Made by a program: the position numbers and the translations under genes. DNA of 64,000 nucleotides from Brachyhypopomus gauderio (taxonomy: Eukaryota > Chordata > Actinopteri > Gymnotiformes > Hypopomidae), in NCBI RefSeq assembly GCF_052324685.1, contig NC_135213.1, forward strand, positions 37,002,078 to 37,066,077. Reading direction: 5' to 3'. Shown here piece after piece: positions 49,670 through 60,498 of this stretch. Position 1 is the stretch's first letter; every line of letters starts with the position of its first letter. The notes below the pieces were generated by a model that saw only the letters and a program-made list of their open reading frames with translations, was not told the DNA's origin and made no database searches.

Positions 49670-52382
49670 ATGTGTCACGTCATCGTAACGTGCCGCTCCA
49701 TGCTCTGGACCTTAATGAGCATAGCGGTGGCATTCGCCGAGTTGGTCGCCTTCATGAGCGCCGATTGGCTAGTAGACACTGACCGCACCTCCCAAACCAA
49801 CACGTCACTTCCTGTATCTGTGGACCTTGCCCCGCCTACCCTTGGCCTTTACAGCCGCTGCACCCTGGTTGACCGGCAGAAGTTGTTCCAGTGTGGGCCC
49901 TACGCTACACACTTTACAGAGATTGCAAGTGGATTTTGGCAAGCCACCATTATATTTCTAGCTGTTGGGATCATGCTGTTGTCCATTGTCGGCTTCCTCT
50001 CTGTGTTTAGCATGTGTTTTCAGGGTATCTGTGGGAAAAGCATCTTTAATGTTTGCGGACTTCTTCAGGCTATTGCAGGTAAGAGTACCAACCTGGCACA
50101 CTGTTTTGTTTTCTGTACTGTTGCATAAGATTTACTTTATCTTGAAGAGTCTGTTTTCTGTCTATAGCTTATTAGAACTGATGGATTAAACTGATTAGAA
50201 CTGGTGTCCCCGTATAGATCAAAACCAGTCAGTGTGGGCAGTGTTAAACTTAAATAGGTCCGACTGCAGAGCCAAACATCAATGCTTGCTTTGGCACAGT
50301 GCCATCTCACAATTAAAGATGGTTAATTAGATAATTGCAACCAAGTAAAAACAAAATGTTGCAAAACGTTTATATCAGTTCAGGCATGCTCGGGCGCGTG
50401 CTTTAAGTATTGTCTGATAACGTAACATAGTGTGATTCGTATTTCATTCCTCACAGCTCTCCAGGCCTCAGTTCAACCACACACACCAAATACAGAACAT
50501 TAGGGTGCATATTTAGGTCAGATGTTGAGGCAGACGTTGAGGAACCTGTGAAGAGCCTGTGAACCCACAGGATACGGAGGCTGGCATTCCTCTCGTGTTC
50601 TTCCACCATCAGAGGCACATGCTCGCTGGGGAAACTGAGCTATCTGATCCTACATCTCCATGTTTCCCTTCACTACAAACACTCACAGAGTGTCATGGCA
50701 CAACTTCTCTGCACAAAGCACGTGGATAACAAAATCATTCACTAAATCTTGATAAATCTATTAATGTATTTAAGAAAGGTTCTGTGGTTCAGTGGTGCTG
50801 TGCTGTGTGTATTAAACTACAGGTGACGCTGGATTGTTTTTTATTTAAGAGCTCCTAGAATTACAATAGACACCATCGTGCTGCTGTGCTGTGGTGGTGT
50901 GGTGAAAGTCACAGAGCTTCAGTCTCTGGTTTCAGTGGTGGGTGAAGCGTCCCCACCACGCCGCCTGCTCCGTCAGCACCACCTCCCCGCCCAGTCTACA
51001 GTCTCACCGCCACATTGTTGACTGAGCTGCCCACATGCCAGCACCATGTTAAACTCCGTCCTTCACTCCAGTGGAGAGAGCTCACGGTTCATCTGCGCTG
51101 TGCCCTAACTCTCTCAGACCAGCCTTTTTGAAGTCAGCATTTCAGCAGACACTTGGTCTCACCTCCATTCTGAGGAATGTTTAGTAACTAAAGAGGTTTC
51201 TGTTGAGACAGGAGAGCTGTGCTGTACTTTAACCTCAGTGAAAGATTTATGATAGGGGGGTTGAGCAACTCCTAAACACCCAGAAGGGCTTGGAAGGCGG
51301 GTCCTCGCATGCCCGATCTGATGACGGACAGAAAAGGCATGCTGGGCGGAGCCTGTGCATTGTGGGCGGAGACAGCTTTTTCACTTCTGCAAATTCACTC
51401 TTTCAGAGAGAGAACATACATAGAAAATCACCGTGTATACCTAAACAATCGGCTCTGTGGAAAAGTCCCTGAGATAATGATCAGGATGTGTGTCCTTTGA
51501 TAAGAGGTTGTTTTTTTTTTCATCTGGAGAAAAAATGCACAGAAAACTTTCAGAAGATACCGCAGTTCAAAGGGTGTCTTGTCTTTGTCAGCAAGGGGTG
51601 AGATCTTAGTTTGTAGTCTTGTAGGAATGAAAGATGAGCTTGGTGAGAAAAGCACGAGTCACGTCAACCATGAGATTGGGCTCCCTGTGTCTGAGACGGA
51701 GGACTCTCATGATGTATGTGATTCATGTGTTTACAGTTCCAAGGTTACAAACCTATGACACGACAGTGATTTAATACAATATCAATACTCAACATAATCA
51801 TACAGTATATGGCTAGACTGTGGCATGGTAACAGAATAGAATAAAATAGAATAGAACAGAATAGTAAAGAGTAATAGAATAGAATATACAAACACAAATG
51901 TACATGCAGAAAAAAGCCAAATGTTGGGGATATCAATGTGAAAAAAAATTACTCCAGACACAGAAAGAATTCTACTTAAATCAAAAATCCAGCATCAAAA
52001 TTGTACATTATATTAGCTCGATGCATTGAAAAATCACTTGCTTAACTGTATTACAACATTCCTCTATGTTAGATGCGTTTCTTGCACATTTGTGAATGTC
52101 CCCCCTTTCTTCTCCTGGGCTGCAGGGCTCTTCCTGATGCTGGGACTGATGCTCTACCCTGCAGGCTTCGGCTGCGAGAAGGTGAAGCACTACTGTGGGA
52201 AAGACGCTTCTCCGTTTAAAGTGAGCGATTGCTCCCTGGGCTGGGCCCTCTACACAGCTATAGGAGGAACGCTGGCCGCTTTCCTCTGTGCCATGCTCTC
52301 CGCCCAGGCCGAGGTGGCCACCTCCAGCGACAAGGTCCAGGATGAGGTGGACGAGGGCAGGACTCTCATCTGTGTGCTCTGA
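49670..52382 (+). CDS. lhfpl2: LHFPL tetraspan subfamily member 2
   Basis: A four-pass plasma membrane protein of the claudin-like LHFPL family; its biochemical role is poorly known (mouse mutants affect the reproductive tract). Two coding exons: 49670-50078 and 52126-52382, joined in phase 1, giving 221 residues against 228 in human. The N-terminus [15 protein letters not shown] is family-specific. Membrane segments are at about residues 10-33, 97-121, 133-153 and 173-195. The first extracellular loop contains GLYSRC and FQCGPY, the Cys pair expected of this family, preceded by the WL after helix 1. [10 protein letters not shown] before helix 2, [13 protein letters not shown] at helix 4 and the C-terminal [14 protein letters not shown] are also typical. 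The start ATG is the one matching the conserved MCHV. Confidence 0.96.
50079..52125. other. lhfpl2 intron between the two coding exons
   Basis: Two kilobases with no recognised gene. A degenerate AATAG pentamer repeat lies at 51834-51890. The AT-rich remainder has only short open frames. Confidence 0.7.
51834..51890. repeat. Degenerate (AGAAT)n pentamer repeat
   Basis: About 11 units of AATAG/AATAA in the lhfpl2 intron. Confidence 0.85.
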
Positions 52383-53412
52383 GCATCACACCTGATGTGG
52401 CCGGAGAAAGTAAAACCGGTTCCGGTTCTGACCTGCAGGCTCAGCAGCCTGTTGTGTTTGGTCCTTGGGTTTGTGGTAACGAGCAGACGCTGTTATGTGG
52501 GGATTTCTTTGTGTATGCATTCCAAACTCTAAACCAAATGGTATTTGTATCAAAAACGTGCCATTTCCAGCAAAGTTTTCTTTTTGCATTTTTATAACTA
52601 TATTATTCAAAATCAATTTTAGTTCAACTGTTTACCTACTTTAGTGAAATGCCAATTTCATTATTCATTTTCTTTTCTTTGTTATATCTCATAGTCTTCT
52701 TAATGCTTATGTGAGCCCTGAAAGATTTTTGTAGCATGTTGGACATGCTGTTAAAAAGTAAAGGACCTTCACTATTCTTTAAGGTGTAATAGACAAAATG
52801 ATACACCTGCACAGGTGCCCTTGTAAGCCCAGGTGCACGTATGTTGTTTTGTTTAGATGCAGATCACCTCAAGGTTCTGGAAATGTACAGCGGTTTGAAC
52901 CAGGTGCTCTATGAAAGTGGCGTGTCAAATCAGTTCCTCCATGTATCTTTGCTAAGTGGAAACATTTCTGTATTATATCTGACATTACAGAGGCTGTGCC
53001 TGCCGGAGTGATTATATATCTAGTCAATCTACACAGTTCATCTGTTCTCCGCTTTGAGCGTTGCTTCGTGCTGAATTTTTTAAAGTTGTGATGGCTGTAT
53101 GCAAGATGTACGTTGCAAAATAAGTTGTGTTATCTGTTCACTCACAATCTCTGTTCTTCTAGCAAACTGCAGAAGCTCAGTGGATATTTTCAAACTAAAT
53201 TTCAAAACAAAAACAAAAGTTTGCTGTGGTTATTTCCCATAACAATGTTATATTAACAAATGTTACTTTTCATATTTGTGGCTATGTGTTGCTTTTATCA
53301 TGCATTAAGAAGTTCAAAAATAGCATTAATATTCTTTTCTTGTGTTTTTCACGTTATTGTTTGTCAGTTGTACACAGGCCAGTTCAGGACACACATTCCT
53401 GCAGCAGAGACT
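52383..53412 (+). other. lhfpl2 3' UTR and downstream DNA
   Basis: AT-rich sequence following the stop with no coding signal. I found no canonical AATAAA close to the stop, so the transcript end is undefined. Confidence 0.45.
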
Positions 53413-53737
53413 GTCAGGAGGGTTGTTCAGAGACTGTACTGTCAGGAGGGTTGTTCAGAGACTGTACTGTCAGGAGGGTTGTTCAGAGACTGTACTGTCA
53501 GGAGGGTTGTTCAGAGACTGTACTGTCAGGAGGGTTGTTCAGAGGCTGTACTGTCAGGAGGGTTGTTCAGAGACTGTACTGTCAGGAGGGTTGTTCAGAG
53601 ACTGTACTGTCAGGAGGGTTGTTCAGAGGCTGTACTGTCAGGAGGGTTGTTCAGAGACTGTACTGTCAGGAGGGTTGTTCAGAGACTGTACTGTCAGGAG
53701 GGTTGTTCAGAGACTGTACTGTCAGGAGGGTTGTTCA
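53413..53737. repeat. 28-bp minisatellite, about 11.6 copies
   Basis: Head-to-tail units GTCAGGAGGGTTGTTCAGAG plus ACTGTACT; a few copies read GAGGCT instead of GAGACT. Since 28 is not a multiple of three, all three frames of one strand are open and encode the same rotating peptide (RVVQRLYCQEGCSETVLSGG), so the long open frames at 53226-53819 are artefacts. Confidence 0.95.
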
Positions 53738-53914
53738 CCCAGCCCAGCTCCACCTTGTGACAAATCTACCTTTCTTCAACACACACAGTGATAATTTATC
53801 AAACTGGTCCCTGAAGTAAATTTAAAGTTGCTGAAAACACAGTAGATTAGTCAAATTATATGGGAAGATATGAACAATGTAAATATAGCAGATGTTACAA
53901 ACAATGACTGAAAA

Positions 53915-53916
<2 letters not shown>

Positions 53917-53945
<29 letters not shown>
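53917..53945. repeat. Poly-G run, about 28 bases
   Basis: The longest G homopolymer in the window, lying between two minisatellites. Its length is probably uncertain in the assembly. Confidence 0.92.
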
Positions 53946-53947
<2 letters not shown>

Positions 53948-53978
53948 GGCAATGATGGCAGAGGAGGTCCACCCATAC

Positions 53979-54592
53979 GTGGGGTAAGACTGATCGTGTG
54001 GGTTCTGTAATGACGTGATAGGTGGGGTAAGACTGATCGTGTGGGTTCTGTAATGACATGATAGGTGGGGTAAGACTGATCGTGTGGGTTCTGTAATGAC
54101 GTGATAGGTGGGGTAAGACTGATCGTGTGGGTTCTGTAATCATGTGATAGGTGGGGTAAGACTGATCGTGTGGGTTCTGTAATGACGTGATAGGTGGGGT
54201 AAGACTGATCGTGTGGGTTCTGTAATGACGTGATAGGTGGGGTAAGACTGATTGTGTGGGTTCTGTAATCATGTGATAGGTGGGGTAAGACTGATCATGT
54301 GGGTTCTGTAATGACGTGATAGGTGGGGTAAGACTGATCGTGTGGGTTCTGTAATCATGTGATAGGTGGGGTAAGACTAATCGTGTGGGTTCTGTAATCA
54401 TGTGATAGGTGGGGTAAGACTGATCGTGTGGGTTCTGTAATCATGTGATAGGTGGGGGTAAGACTGATCGTGTGGGTTCTGTAATGAAGTGATAGGTGGG
54501 GTAAGACTGATCGTGTGGGTTCTGTAATGACGTGATAGGTGGGGTAAGACTGATCATGTGGGTTCTGTAATGACGTGACAGGTGGGGTAAAG
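53979..54592. repeat. 43-bp minisatellite, about 14 copies
   Basis: Period 43 with core GGGGTAAGACTGATCGTGTG followed by GGTTCTGTAATGACGTGATAG. Copies vary at one spot between TGACGTG and TCATGTG, mostly in runs, which suggests higher-order duplication. The reverse-strand open frames (ITEPTRSVLPHLS repeats) are translation artefacts of the array. Confidence 0.95.
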
Positions 54593-55127
54593 TAAGGAAT
54601 TCTCACACAGGCCTGGCTGATGGCAGCATATTCCAGCCTTTTCCCTGCCGATCTCTGTTCTGGGCCCGTGCAGACCGCAATTCCCTGTTCTGATCCGAAA
54701 CATACGACAGGCCTCTTCATCTTGCGTGACCAGGTGATCAATTTATAATTAGGCTTATGGTGATTAATGTCTTCTCGATGGAGCAGCGTCTTCCCTGATG
54801 AATGCATCTGGGACGTCCCACCTAAACTGCTGTCCAAACATGTATGGCTCCTGGTTTTTATCTCATTAGAGGCACGTTTCCATATCAGAGCAGTTTGAGT
54901 TTCGCCTCCTAGACATAATGCCGCACTACATCTGCATTCTGTGGCTGGCGTTCTACCGAACATTTTTTGTGATGGTTTGGTGTTGCTATGAGATAATAGT
55001 AGTGAATGTCTGTCTAGAGCTACCAGTTCTAAATAGTAGTTTAGTCAATCAGTCAAACTGGTTAAGAGCTCCACGCTGTTATTAGAGTTCTACAACTCAG
55101 ATGGTGTCAGATGGAAACTTTACAAAG
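54593..55127. other. Unique non-coding stretch between minisatellite and transposon nest
   Basis: About 530 bp of unique sequence with homeodomain-type TAATTA/ATTAAT words near 54740-54770. No coding exon seen. It could hold a regulatory element, but nothing in the sequence proves it. Confidence 0.35.
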
Positions 55128-55227
55128 AACTATATTAGAGGTGTATTCAACTAAGCATTTTCATTGTCGAATCTGATTCGTCAGATTTTCCCTTTAGTCG
55201 ACAAATAGTCGAATCGGTTTTTAAAAT

Positions 55228-55311
55228 ATTCCAAGTATGTCTCGCTGCAGCCTGCAGGAAGGCGGAGTTGGACATCCAACCCCGCCCACATCCAACTCCA
55301 CCCTCTAATGC
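55228..55311 (+). repeat. Inverted repeat copy A (partner at 59000-59084)
   Basis: The stretch TCTCGCTGCAGCCTGCAGGA through CCAACTCCACCCTC (about 66 bp) occurs in exact reverse complement at 58999-59064. Weaker similarity extends outward on both sides to the AATATT near 55228 and 59084. The pair encloses the palindrome and the THAP-containing element, so these may be remnants of the termini of another element. Confidence 0.8.
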
Positions 55312-55910
55312 GCTGTCGTGTGCCAACCCACTACTTCTTCGTTCGAGAATAACTGTGGTACTTGAAAATATGCATAATAACTCACAAGTGTTCAAGAGAC
55401 ACGTCGTTGCGCTTAATTTACACATACCTCGTTTACTTTGTGTATCGTTCCACGTATGTTATTCATTATTTTTATTTATTGGGTGGCGAACGTAAAATGT
55501 TGACGGGGGGATGTAAAATGACACAAATTAAGTATTATATCGCGATAGATCGATCGCCGGTGGTTGGCGCCAGAGCGAACTAGTAACTCATTGAATCATA
55601 GATGTAGATCAGAGGTAAATAAACTAGATTTTTTTCGGCGTGAGAAATCGGATGTGTGGCGTGAGAGCGTGTGAAGACGGTCAAATGCGTGTGTCTCATG
55701 CTCAATGCGTGAGAGTTGGCAACTCTGCTACTATAAGTACACAATTAAAATGGTAATGTTTATTGTTTACTGATAATGTTGGTGATAGAGAAGGGGTATG
55801 TTGGTAATGTTGGTAATGGAGAAGTGGTGTAAATCAGGGCTTAATCTGGGCCGGATCCTGTTCCTGCCGGAACAGGATCCGGGAACTCTTTCATTTTGAA
55901 GGGTGCGTTC

Positions 55911-57162
55911 CGGTGTTACACCGAATTCTGCGACCGTCGAATTTTGTGACCGCAGAGGGCGCTATTTCGCAGTTTCAGTTAGTTTCAGTTCACAGGCACG
56001 AGCGCTTTACGAATGCTGCGTAAGCTACGCCGACGCGCTTTCTTTTCTCGTTTTGCTGCTGTCCACGAGCCAAAATATGAGAGATGCGTGTATTTACATT
56101 TTATGTCGTCTGTTAACAAGAATGTTTCATTACAACATTTTTACACGTGACGACAGGAGTAAAGTCAGCCAATACATACGCCTGACAATAGCAAACTTTT
56201 CATAAGTAAGTTATGTAAGCTGCTGTCATTTGGACCTCATTCCGAATGGTAATTATACACTTCTGAATAAAATGTTTAAATATAGTCTACTAAACGTTTT
56301 TGCTATCACTGTTTTCTGTTATTGTGGAGTCACAGTGGGTGATGTGTTTCCATGGTAGATGTGACAGATGTACCTTGGCATGGGGTCACCAGTTCTTAAT
56401 GTGACCCCACTGAATTTCCACCTATAATCATTTTGAAAACAGCCATGTCTTTCCTGGTGACCTACCATCCCTTCACCTTAATTAGACAGAAAAAAAAATT
56501 ATGAATGGAATGGACAAGTGCACTTTGGAATAGGGGTCACCGATTCTGACGGCTGCTGTCTAAATATGTGACTGCTGTCCATCTCCATACAAACTAGTTA
56601 AAACCCAACCAAATGTTTTCAGGTGACTTACCATCCCTACACCTGTTAGCCAAAGAAAAACATTCATGAATGGAGTGGACAGACTGACCGTGGCATAGGA
56701 GTCACCCATTCTGACAGCTGCCAACTGGATCTGTGACTTTAATGTATCTTCAAAAAATATTAAAAGATCGTTTTAAAAACGTTTTAGTAGACTATATTTA
56801 AACATTTTATTCAGAAGTGTATAATTACCATTCGGAATGAGGTCCAAATGACAGCAGCTTACATAACTTATGAAAAGTTTGCTATTGTCAGGCGTATGTA
56901 TTGGCTGACTTTACTCCTGTCGTCACGTGTAAAAATGTTGTAATGAAACATTCTTGTTAACAGACGACATAAAATGTAAATACACGCATCTCTCATATTT
57001 TGGCTCGTGGACAGCAGCAAAACGAGAAAAGAAAGCGCGTCGGCGTAGCTTACGCAGCATTCGTAAAGCGCTCGTGCCTGTGAACTGAAACTAACTGAAA
57101 CTGCGAAATAGCGCCCTCTGCGGTCACAAAATTCGACGGTCGCAGAATTCGGTGTAACACCG
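55911..57162. mobile_element. Foldback element: ~390-bp near-perfect inverted arms
   Basis: Left arm 55911-56301 and right arm about 56775-57162 are reverse complements with almost no differences (one A indel at the inner edge). They enclose a spacer of about 470 bp. Both arms begin with the ends CGGTGTTACACCGAATTC / GAATTCGGTGTAACACCG. Each arm contains the same open frame of about 100 codons (MRSGVTPNSATVEF...), running outward to inward, with no family I recognise. The spacer holds two diverged copies of a roughly 180-bp unit (GTGACCTACCATCCCTTCACC / GTGACTTACCATCCCTACACC). The near identity of the arms points to recent origin or gene conversion. Confidence 0.88.
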
Positions 57163-57556
57163 GGAACTGTCTGCCTCGATCCGGTAACTTTCAAGCCTAC
57201 TAATTATAAGTTATGAAGAAATCTGTCTGCGTTGAACCAATTAATTGAACAAATAATTCTATAAAAGACATTTTTAAACACAAGATCCACATTCCTAAAT
57301 CACATAAGAGCTCTCCTTTTTAGCGATGCCTTTCCGTGTCTCCCCTATTCACCGTATTTCGCCACGCCCACTTTCAAGTGTGTGTTTCTTCCGCCTTTGT
57401 GTTAGAACTTCCGGTCAGCTATTTTTGCATTAGTGTACACTACTATATTTTAATGATTTTTTTCATAAAATAGGCATTCTTGTCTATTTACTTCTTTACT
57501 TAATTACTTAAAATTACTAAATGAATGCAAGGAAAATATGTGGCCACTGATTATAA

Positions 57557-57870
57557 AATAGTTACTTATCTGATAGCCTCACAAGCACCCGACACGTTTG
57601 CTTAATCGGAGCTTCATAACCGAGCCATTTCTCGGGATAAGGATGATCTGGTGTTGGTTTCCCCTCCACAAAATGATAAGAGCAGACGTATGGACGTTTG
57701 GGTGGATGTTTTAAATTTAGCGCCTTCAGCCTTAGACGCAGGTTCTCTTCTTTGGAAGGCGGTGGATACAAGTTATAAGGTGCCCCGCAACACTCAGATC
57801 TTTTCGAGCTGTGTTCGTAACACTGTTGGTCAAGCCAAGTTTTCCTCTTCTTCCAATTATTGTGACACCC
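57557..57870 (-). pseudogene. THAP-type zinc finger fragment
   Basis: Reverse-strand translation contains CCGAPYNLYPPPS, then LRLRLKALNLKHPPKRPYVC, then SYHFVEGKPTPDHPYP. The CSYHF (C-x2-H) followed by a GKPTP-type segment is the second half of a THAP zinc finger, a DNA-binding domain found in P-type transposases and host THAP proteins. The first C-x2-4-C half is not clear; the frame loses similarity upstream, where a hAT element was inserted at 57878. The frame ends at a TAA overlapping a good donor (AAGTAACT). I read it as the broken N-terminal exon of a transposase; an exapted host exon is less likely. Confidence 0.6.
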
Positions 57871-57877
57871 TCTAACT

Positions 57878-58525
57878 CAGGAGTGGCCAACCTGCGGGCT
57901 CTTTGCCTGGTTTCATGCGTCTCCCCAGCCGGTCCGCTCTCACCTGCACTAACGGTGTGTGTCGTGGCCCGGTTACCTCATCAGCTCTGAGGGCGACACA
58001 CTGCTACATCTTCGTGATGCGCGGTTTGTTTACAAGCCCAGCGAGCCGATAATACTTTTAAAACCGGCGTAGTGGAATACTGGAGACTAGCGGCACGAAG
58101 TATCTGTGATATTGTGATTGTGATTTGAGTCTCGTTGGTGAGACGCGGTTCTTCTGTCACACGTTTATAATAAACCACATACGAGGTGCAGCAAAGGCAC
58201 CGCACACGACTGAGGGAGGTTTAAAAACTACTGACACTGTCTGTTCTTTTCTTCCTAAAAGTGAGCGCAGGTCAGTGGCGTTGTAATGAGTGTTGATAAC
58301 GGAGTTTATCCACTTTTTACCTAGAAAACAACAGTTGTGTACATAACAGAGCTCGTAGTGTGCTCCAAACGTGACAAAGTCCTGAAGCACATCACGACTT
58401 ATGTTTATATCGAAGTTTGTGCTTGTTTTTTTTACTTAATACTTAATTTGTGTCCATTTTACATCCTCCCCGCTAATAATTTGGTCTCTTGTGGCTCTTG
58501 GTCTCTGACGGGTTGGCCACCTCTG
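57878..58525. mobile_element. hAT nonautonomous element, 648 bp, nested in the THAP element
   Basis: Ends CAGGAGTGGCCAACC and GGTTGGCCACCTCTG form the inverted repeat. Identical octamers CTCTAACT flank it at 57870-57877 and 58526-58533. Short open frames inside have no recognisable domain. Confidence 0.92.
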
Positions 58526-58689
58526 CTCTAACTGAACATATTATGCTAGTCATTTTGTGTTTGTTGTCGTTTTGCTTGTAATCGTTATCAGCGTATCCGT
58601 AGCACCGGAAGTTCTAACACAAAGTCAACCAAGATGGCCCTGCCCAGCGTTGTCATGGAAAATAGCGTGAATAAAGCTAGTTATACTTT

Positions 58690-58880
58690 CGTGAGTGACC
58701 GTAGCGCGCGACTCCGCACACCTCGCGCGCGTCACATTCTTTGCAGTGTCCTCCTGAAACGATATGTGGTAGTATAAAGAAACACCCCTCAAACACAGGG
58801 GAAGGAACATTTACCTGACCAATTTTAATGTTGTATTGTGTTTCAGATTTGAAAAGTGCTGGAATTTAGGCTAAAGTACT
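58690..58880 (-). repeat. Dispersed repeat shared with the element at 46901-47912
   Basis: In reverse complement this stretch matches 47460-47690: the AAATTCCAGCAC, TTGGTCAGGTAAATGTTC, TTTGAGGGGTGTTTCTTTAT and GAGTCGCGC segments occur in the same order. It shows that a piece of that 1-kb hAT-like family also sits in the nest. Confidence 0.82.
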
Positions 58881-58999
58881 TGAAAATGCACTTCTGCACT
58901 TAAAACACTTATAAAACACACGTAAATAGTTCTGGCAGTTCTGTTTACTGGGAGCAAAAACAGTCCGAGTTTCGAACGTAACATGGGCGTGGCTTCGGA

Positions 59000-59084
59000 C
59001 TTGAGGGTGGAGTTGGATGTGGGCGGGGTTGGATGTCCAACTCCGCCTTCCTGCAGGCTGCAGCGAGAGGCTTCTCAAATATTA
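59000..59084 (-). repeat. Inverted repeat copy B (partner at 55228-55311)
   Basis: Reverse complement of the segment at 55246-55311; see that entry. It ends just before the target duplication of the next hAT element (59086). Confidence 0.8.
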
Positions 59085-59093
59085 TATATAGAG

Positions 59094-60290
59094 TAGAGGT
59101 CTGCACTCCCGCGGTAATCCCGCGGGACCCGACAGAATATCTTGCAGCGCGGGACAGAATTTAATTGTTATTGGCGGGAGCGGGAGTTGAATTAGTCCAG
59201 GCGATGCGGGAGCGGGACCACATATACATGTAGAAAAATCCCGCAAATTAATAGTCTAGAAAATTATAATAATAACAACGCAATGATTTCCATGCATAAG
59301 GAACAGGACGAAAACAACTAATCATTCAGTAAGTAAGCAATAAACTAATTCAAAATATTGGCTAAGCAACTGATCACGTGAACATGAAGTGTGCTCATTT
59401 TGTCATTTTGATACAGAAATGGCAGAGACTGTAGACCAGGGGTCGGCAACCTTTGAGACATGGAGTGCCAACTTTAACATGTCCAGTCAATGAGTGTGCC
59501 ACTATGGCGGCGAGTTTAAATTGTTGACCGAGGAGGGGGGGAGGTGTAAATCGACACAAAAAGTATTATATCGCGATAGATCGCCAAGTTTAAACGCCTC
59601 CGCCGTTCGCGCGAGGTGTGCGTGCGGAGTCGCGCGCTACGGTCACTCGCGAAAGTATAATCCATTAATATAATAATTTATATTAAAATATATATTTTTG
59701 CTGATGCTGGTCCAGCGTGTCGCGTGACGGTGACTATGCCTCGGTGTGCCAATGGTGGCACGCGTGCCATAGGTTGCCGACCCCTGCTGTAGACGGGCAA
59801 CCAGTTTCAGCTGTGGAAAATTCTATTAAAACAGGCGAATACACCACAATTAAGCCAACTACAGGAAAGTCTGATGTATGGAAGTCATATTCCATTGTAA
59901 TTAATGGAGATGGAAATCGGCTTGTTGTGATACATGTCAGAAAGTGTTGGTGTACGTCACCTAACGGGATGTGTTTGGACTGTGATAAGAAATGGGACAG
60001 CGCGATCAATCGCTATATTGCTGTTTTAATAAATACATAAGAAAATTTCAAGTACTAAATCTAATTAATTCAATTCATGTTAGGATTGCGGGCGGGGGCG
60101 ACAGAAATGTGTATGTGGTGGGCGGGTGCGGGATTAAAACAAGCGATTTTTTTGGCCGGTGCGGGCGGGAGCGGGATTAAAACAAGCGATTTTTTGGCGG
60201 GAGCGGGTCTAAAACAAGCGATTTTTTGGCGGGAGCGGGTCTAAAACAAGCGGGAGCGGGATTAAAAAAGCAGTCCCGCGCAGACCTCTA
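59094..60290 (+). mobile_element. hAT element, 1,197 bp, with subterminal repeats and BED-like ORF remnant
   Basis: Starts TAGAGGTCTGCACTCCCGCG and ends GTCCCGCGCAGACCTCTA. It is flanked by identical octamers ATATAGAG at 59086-59093 and 60291-60298. GGCGGGAGCGGG repeats cluster near both ends (about 59173-59216 and 60105-60262), with a tandem unit of about 30 bp on the right, typical of transposase-binding subterminal repeats. A coding remnant from ATG 59419 reads MAETVD, is interrupted by the MITE at 59437-59786, and continues in frame from 59795 through KSDVWKSYSIVINGDGNRLV to about 60000. KSDVWK is a BED zinc-finger hallmark. The rest of a transposase is missing. Confidence 0.9.
59437..59786. 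mobile_element. hAT MITE, 350 bp, inserted in the BED-like ORF
   Basis: Ends CAGGGGTCGGCAACCT and AGGTTGCCGACCCCTG are a perfect 16-bp inverted repeat. Octamers CTGTAGAC flank it at 59429-59436 and 59787-59794. Its interior contains AAGTATTATATCGCGATAGATCG, also present at about 55530-55553, and a CCGCCGTTCGCGC block shared with the 46901 element. Confidence 0.96.
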
Positions 60291-60498
60291 ATATAGAGCA
60301 TCTTAAACGGGATCCCGTTCGCATTCAGGACTTCGCATTTTTTCGCCATACGCGTTTTAAATGGTATGCCATTTTGGTTGTTGTCGTGTGAAATGAAAGA
60401 CGTTGATGACATAACTTGCACTTTACTTTGTTTGATTCATCTTTATCTTTTTCAAAATACTCCCACACTTTTGAAGTTTTTTTTAGTAGCCATTATAA

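Larger units (their letters stand above)
57398..58625 (-). mobile_element. Element with 21-bp inverted ends carrying a THAP-domain fragment
   Basis: CTTTGTGTTAGAACTTCCGG(T) at 57398-57418 recurs in inverse orientation at 58604-58624. Between them lies a reverse-strand THAP-type zinc finger fragment (57557-57870). A 648-bp hAT element at 57878-58525 sits inside. No target duplication was found outside the inverted ends, so the outer limits and superfamily (THAP-encoding DNA transposon such as P or Kolobok) are uncertain. Confidence 0.6.

Noticed and set aside
53226..53819. Three overlapping plus-strand frames of 149-197 codons with Cys-containing repeats
   Set aside because: All three frames are open with the same rotating peptide, the hallmark of a 28-bp tandem repeat rather than a gene.
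53895..54963. Reverse-strand frames with ITEPTRSVLPHLS repeats
   Set aside because: Translation of the 43-bp minisatellite and the adjacent poly-G run.
55903..57194. Two identical ~100-codon frames as a possible gene pair
   Set aside because: They lie in the two arms of one palindrome and have no known domain; identity follows from the repeat, so they are described with the element only.
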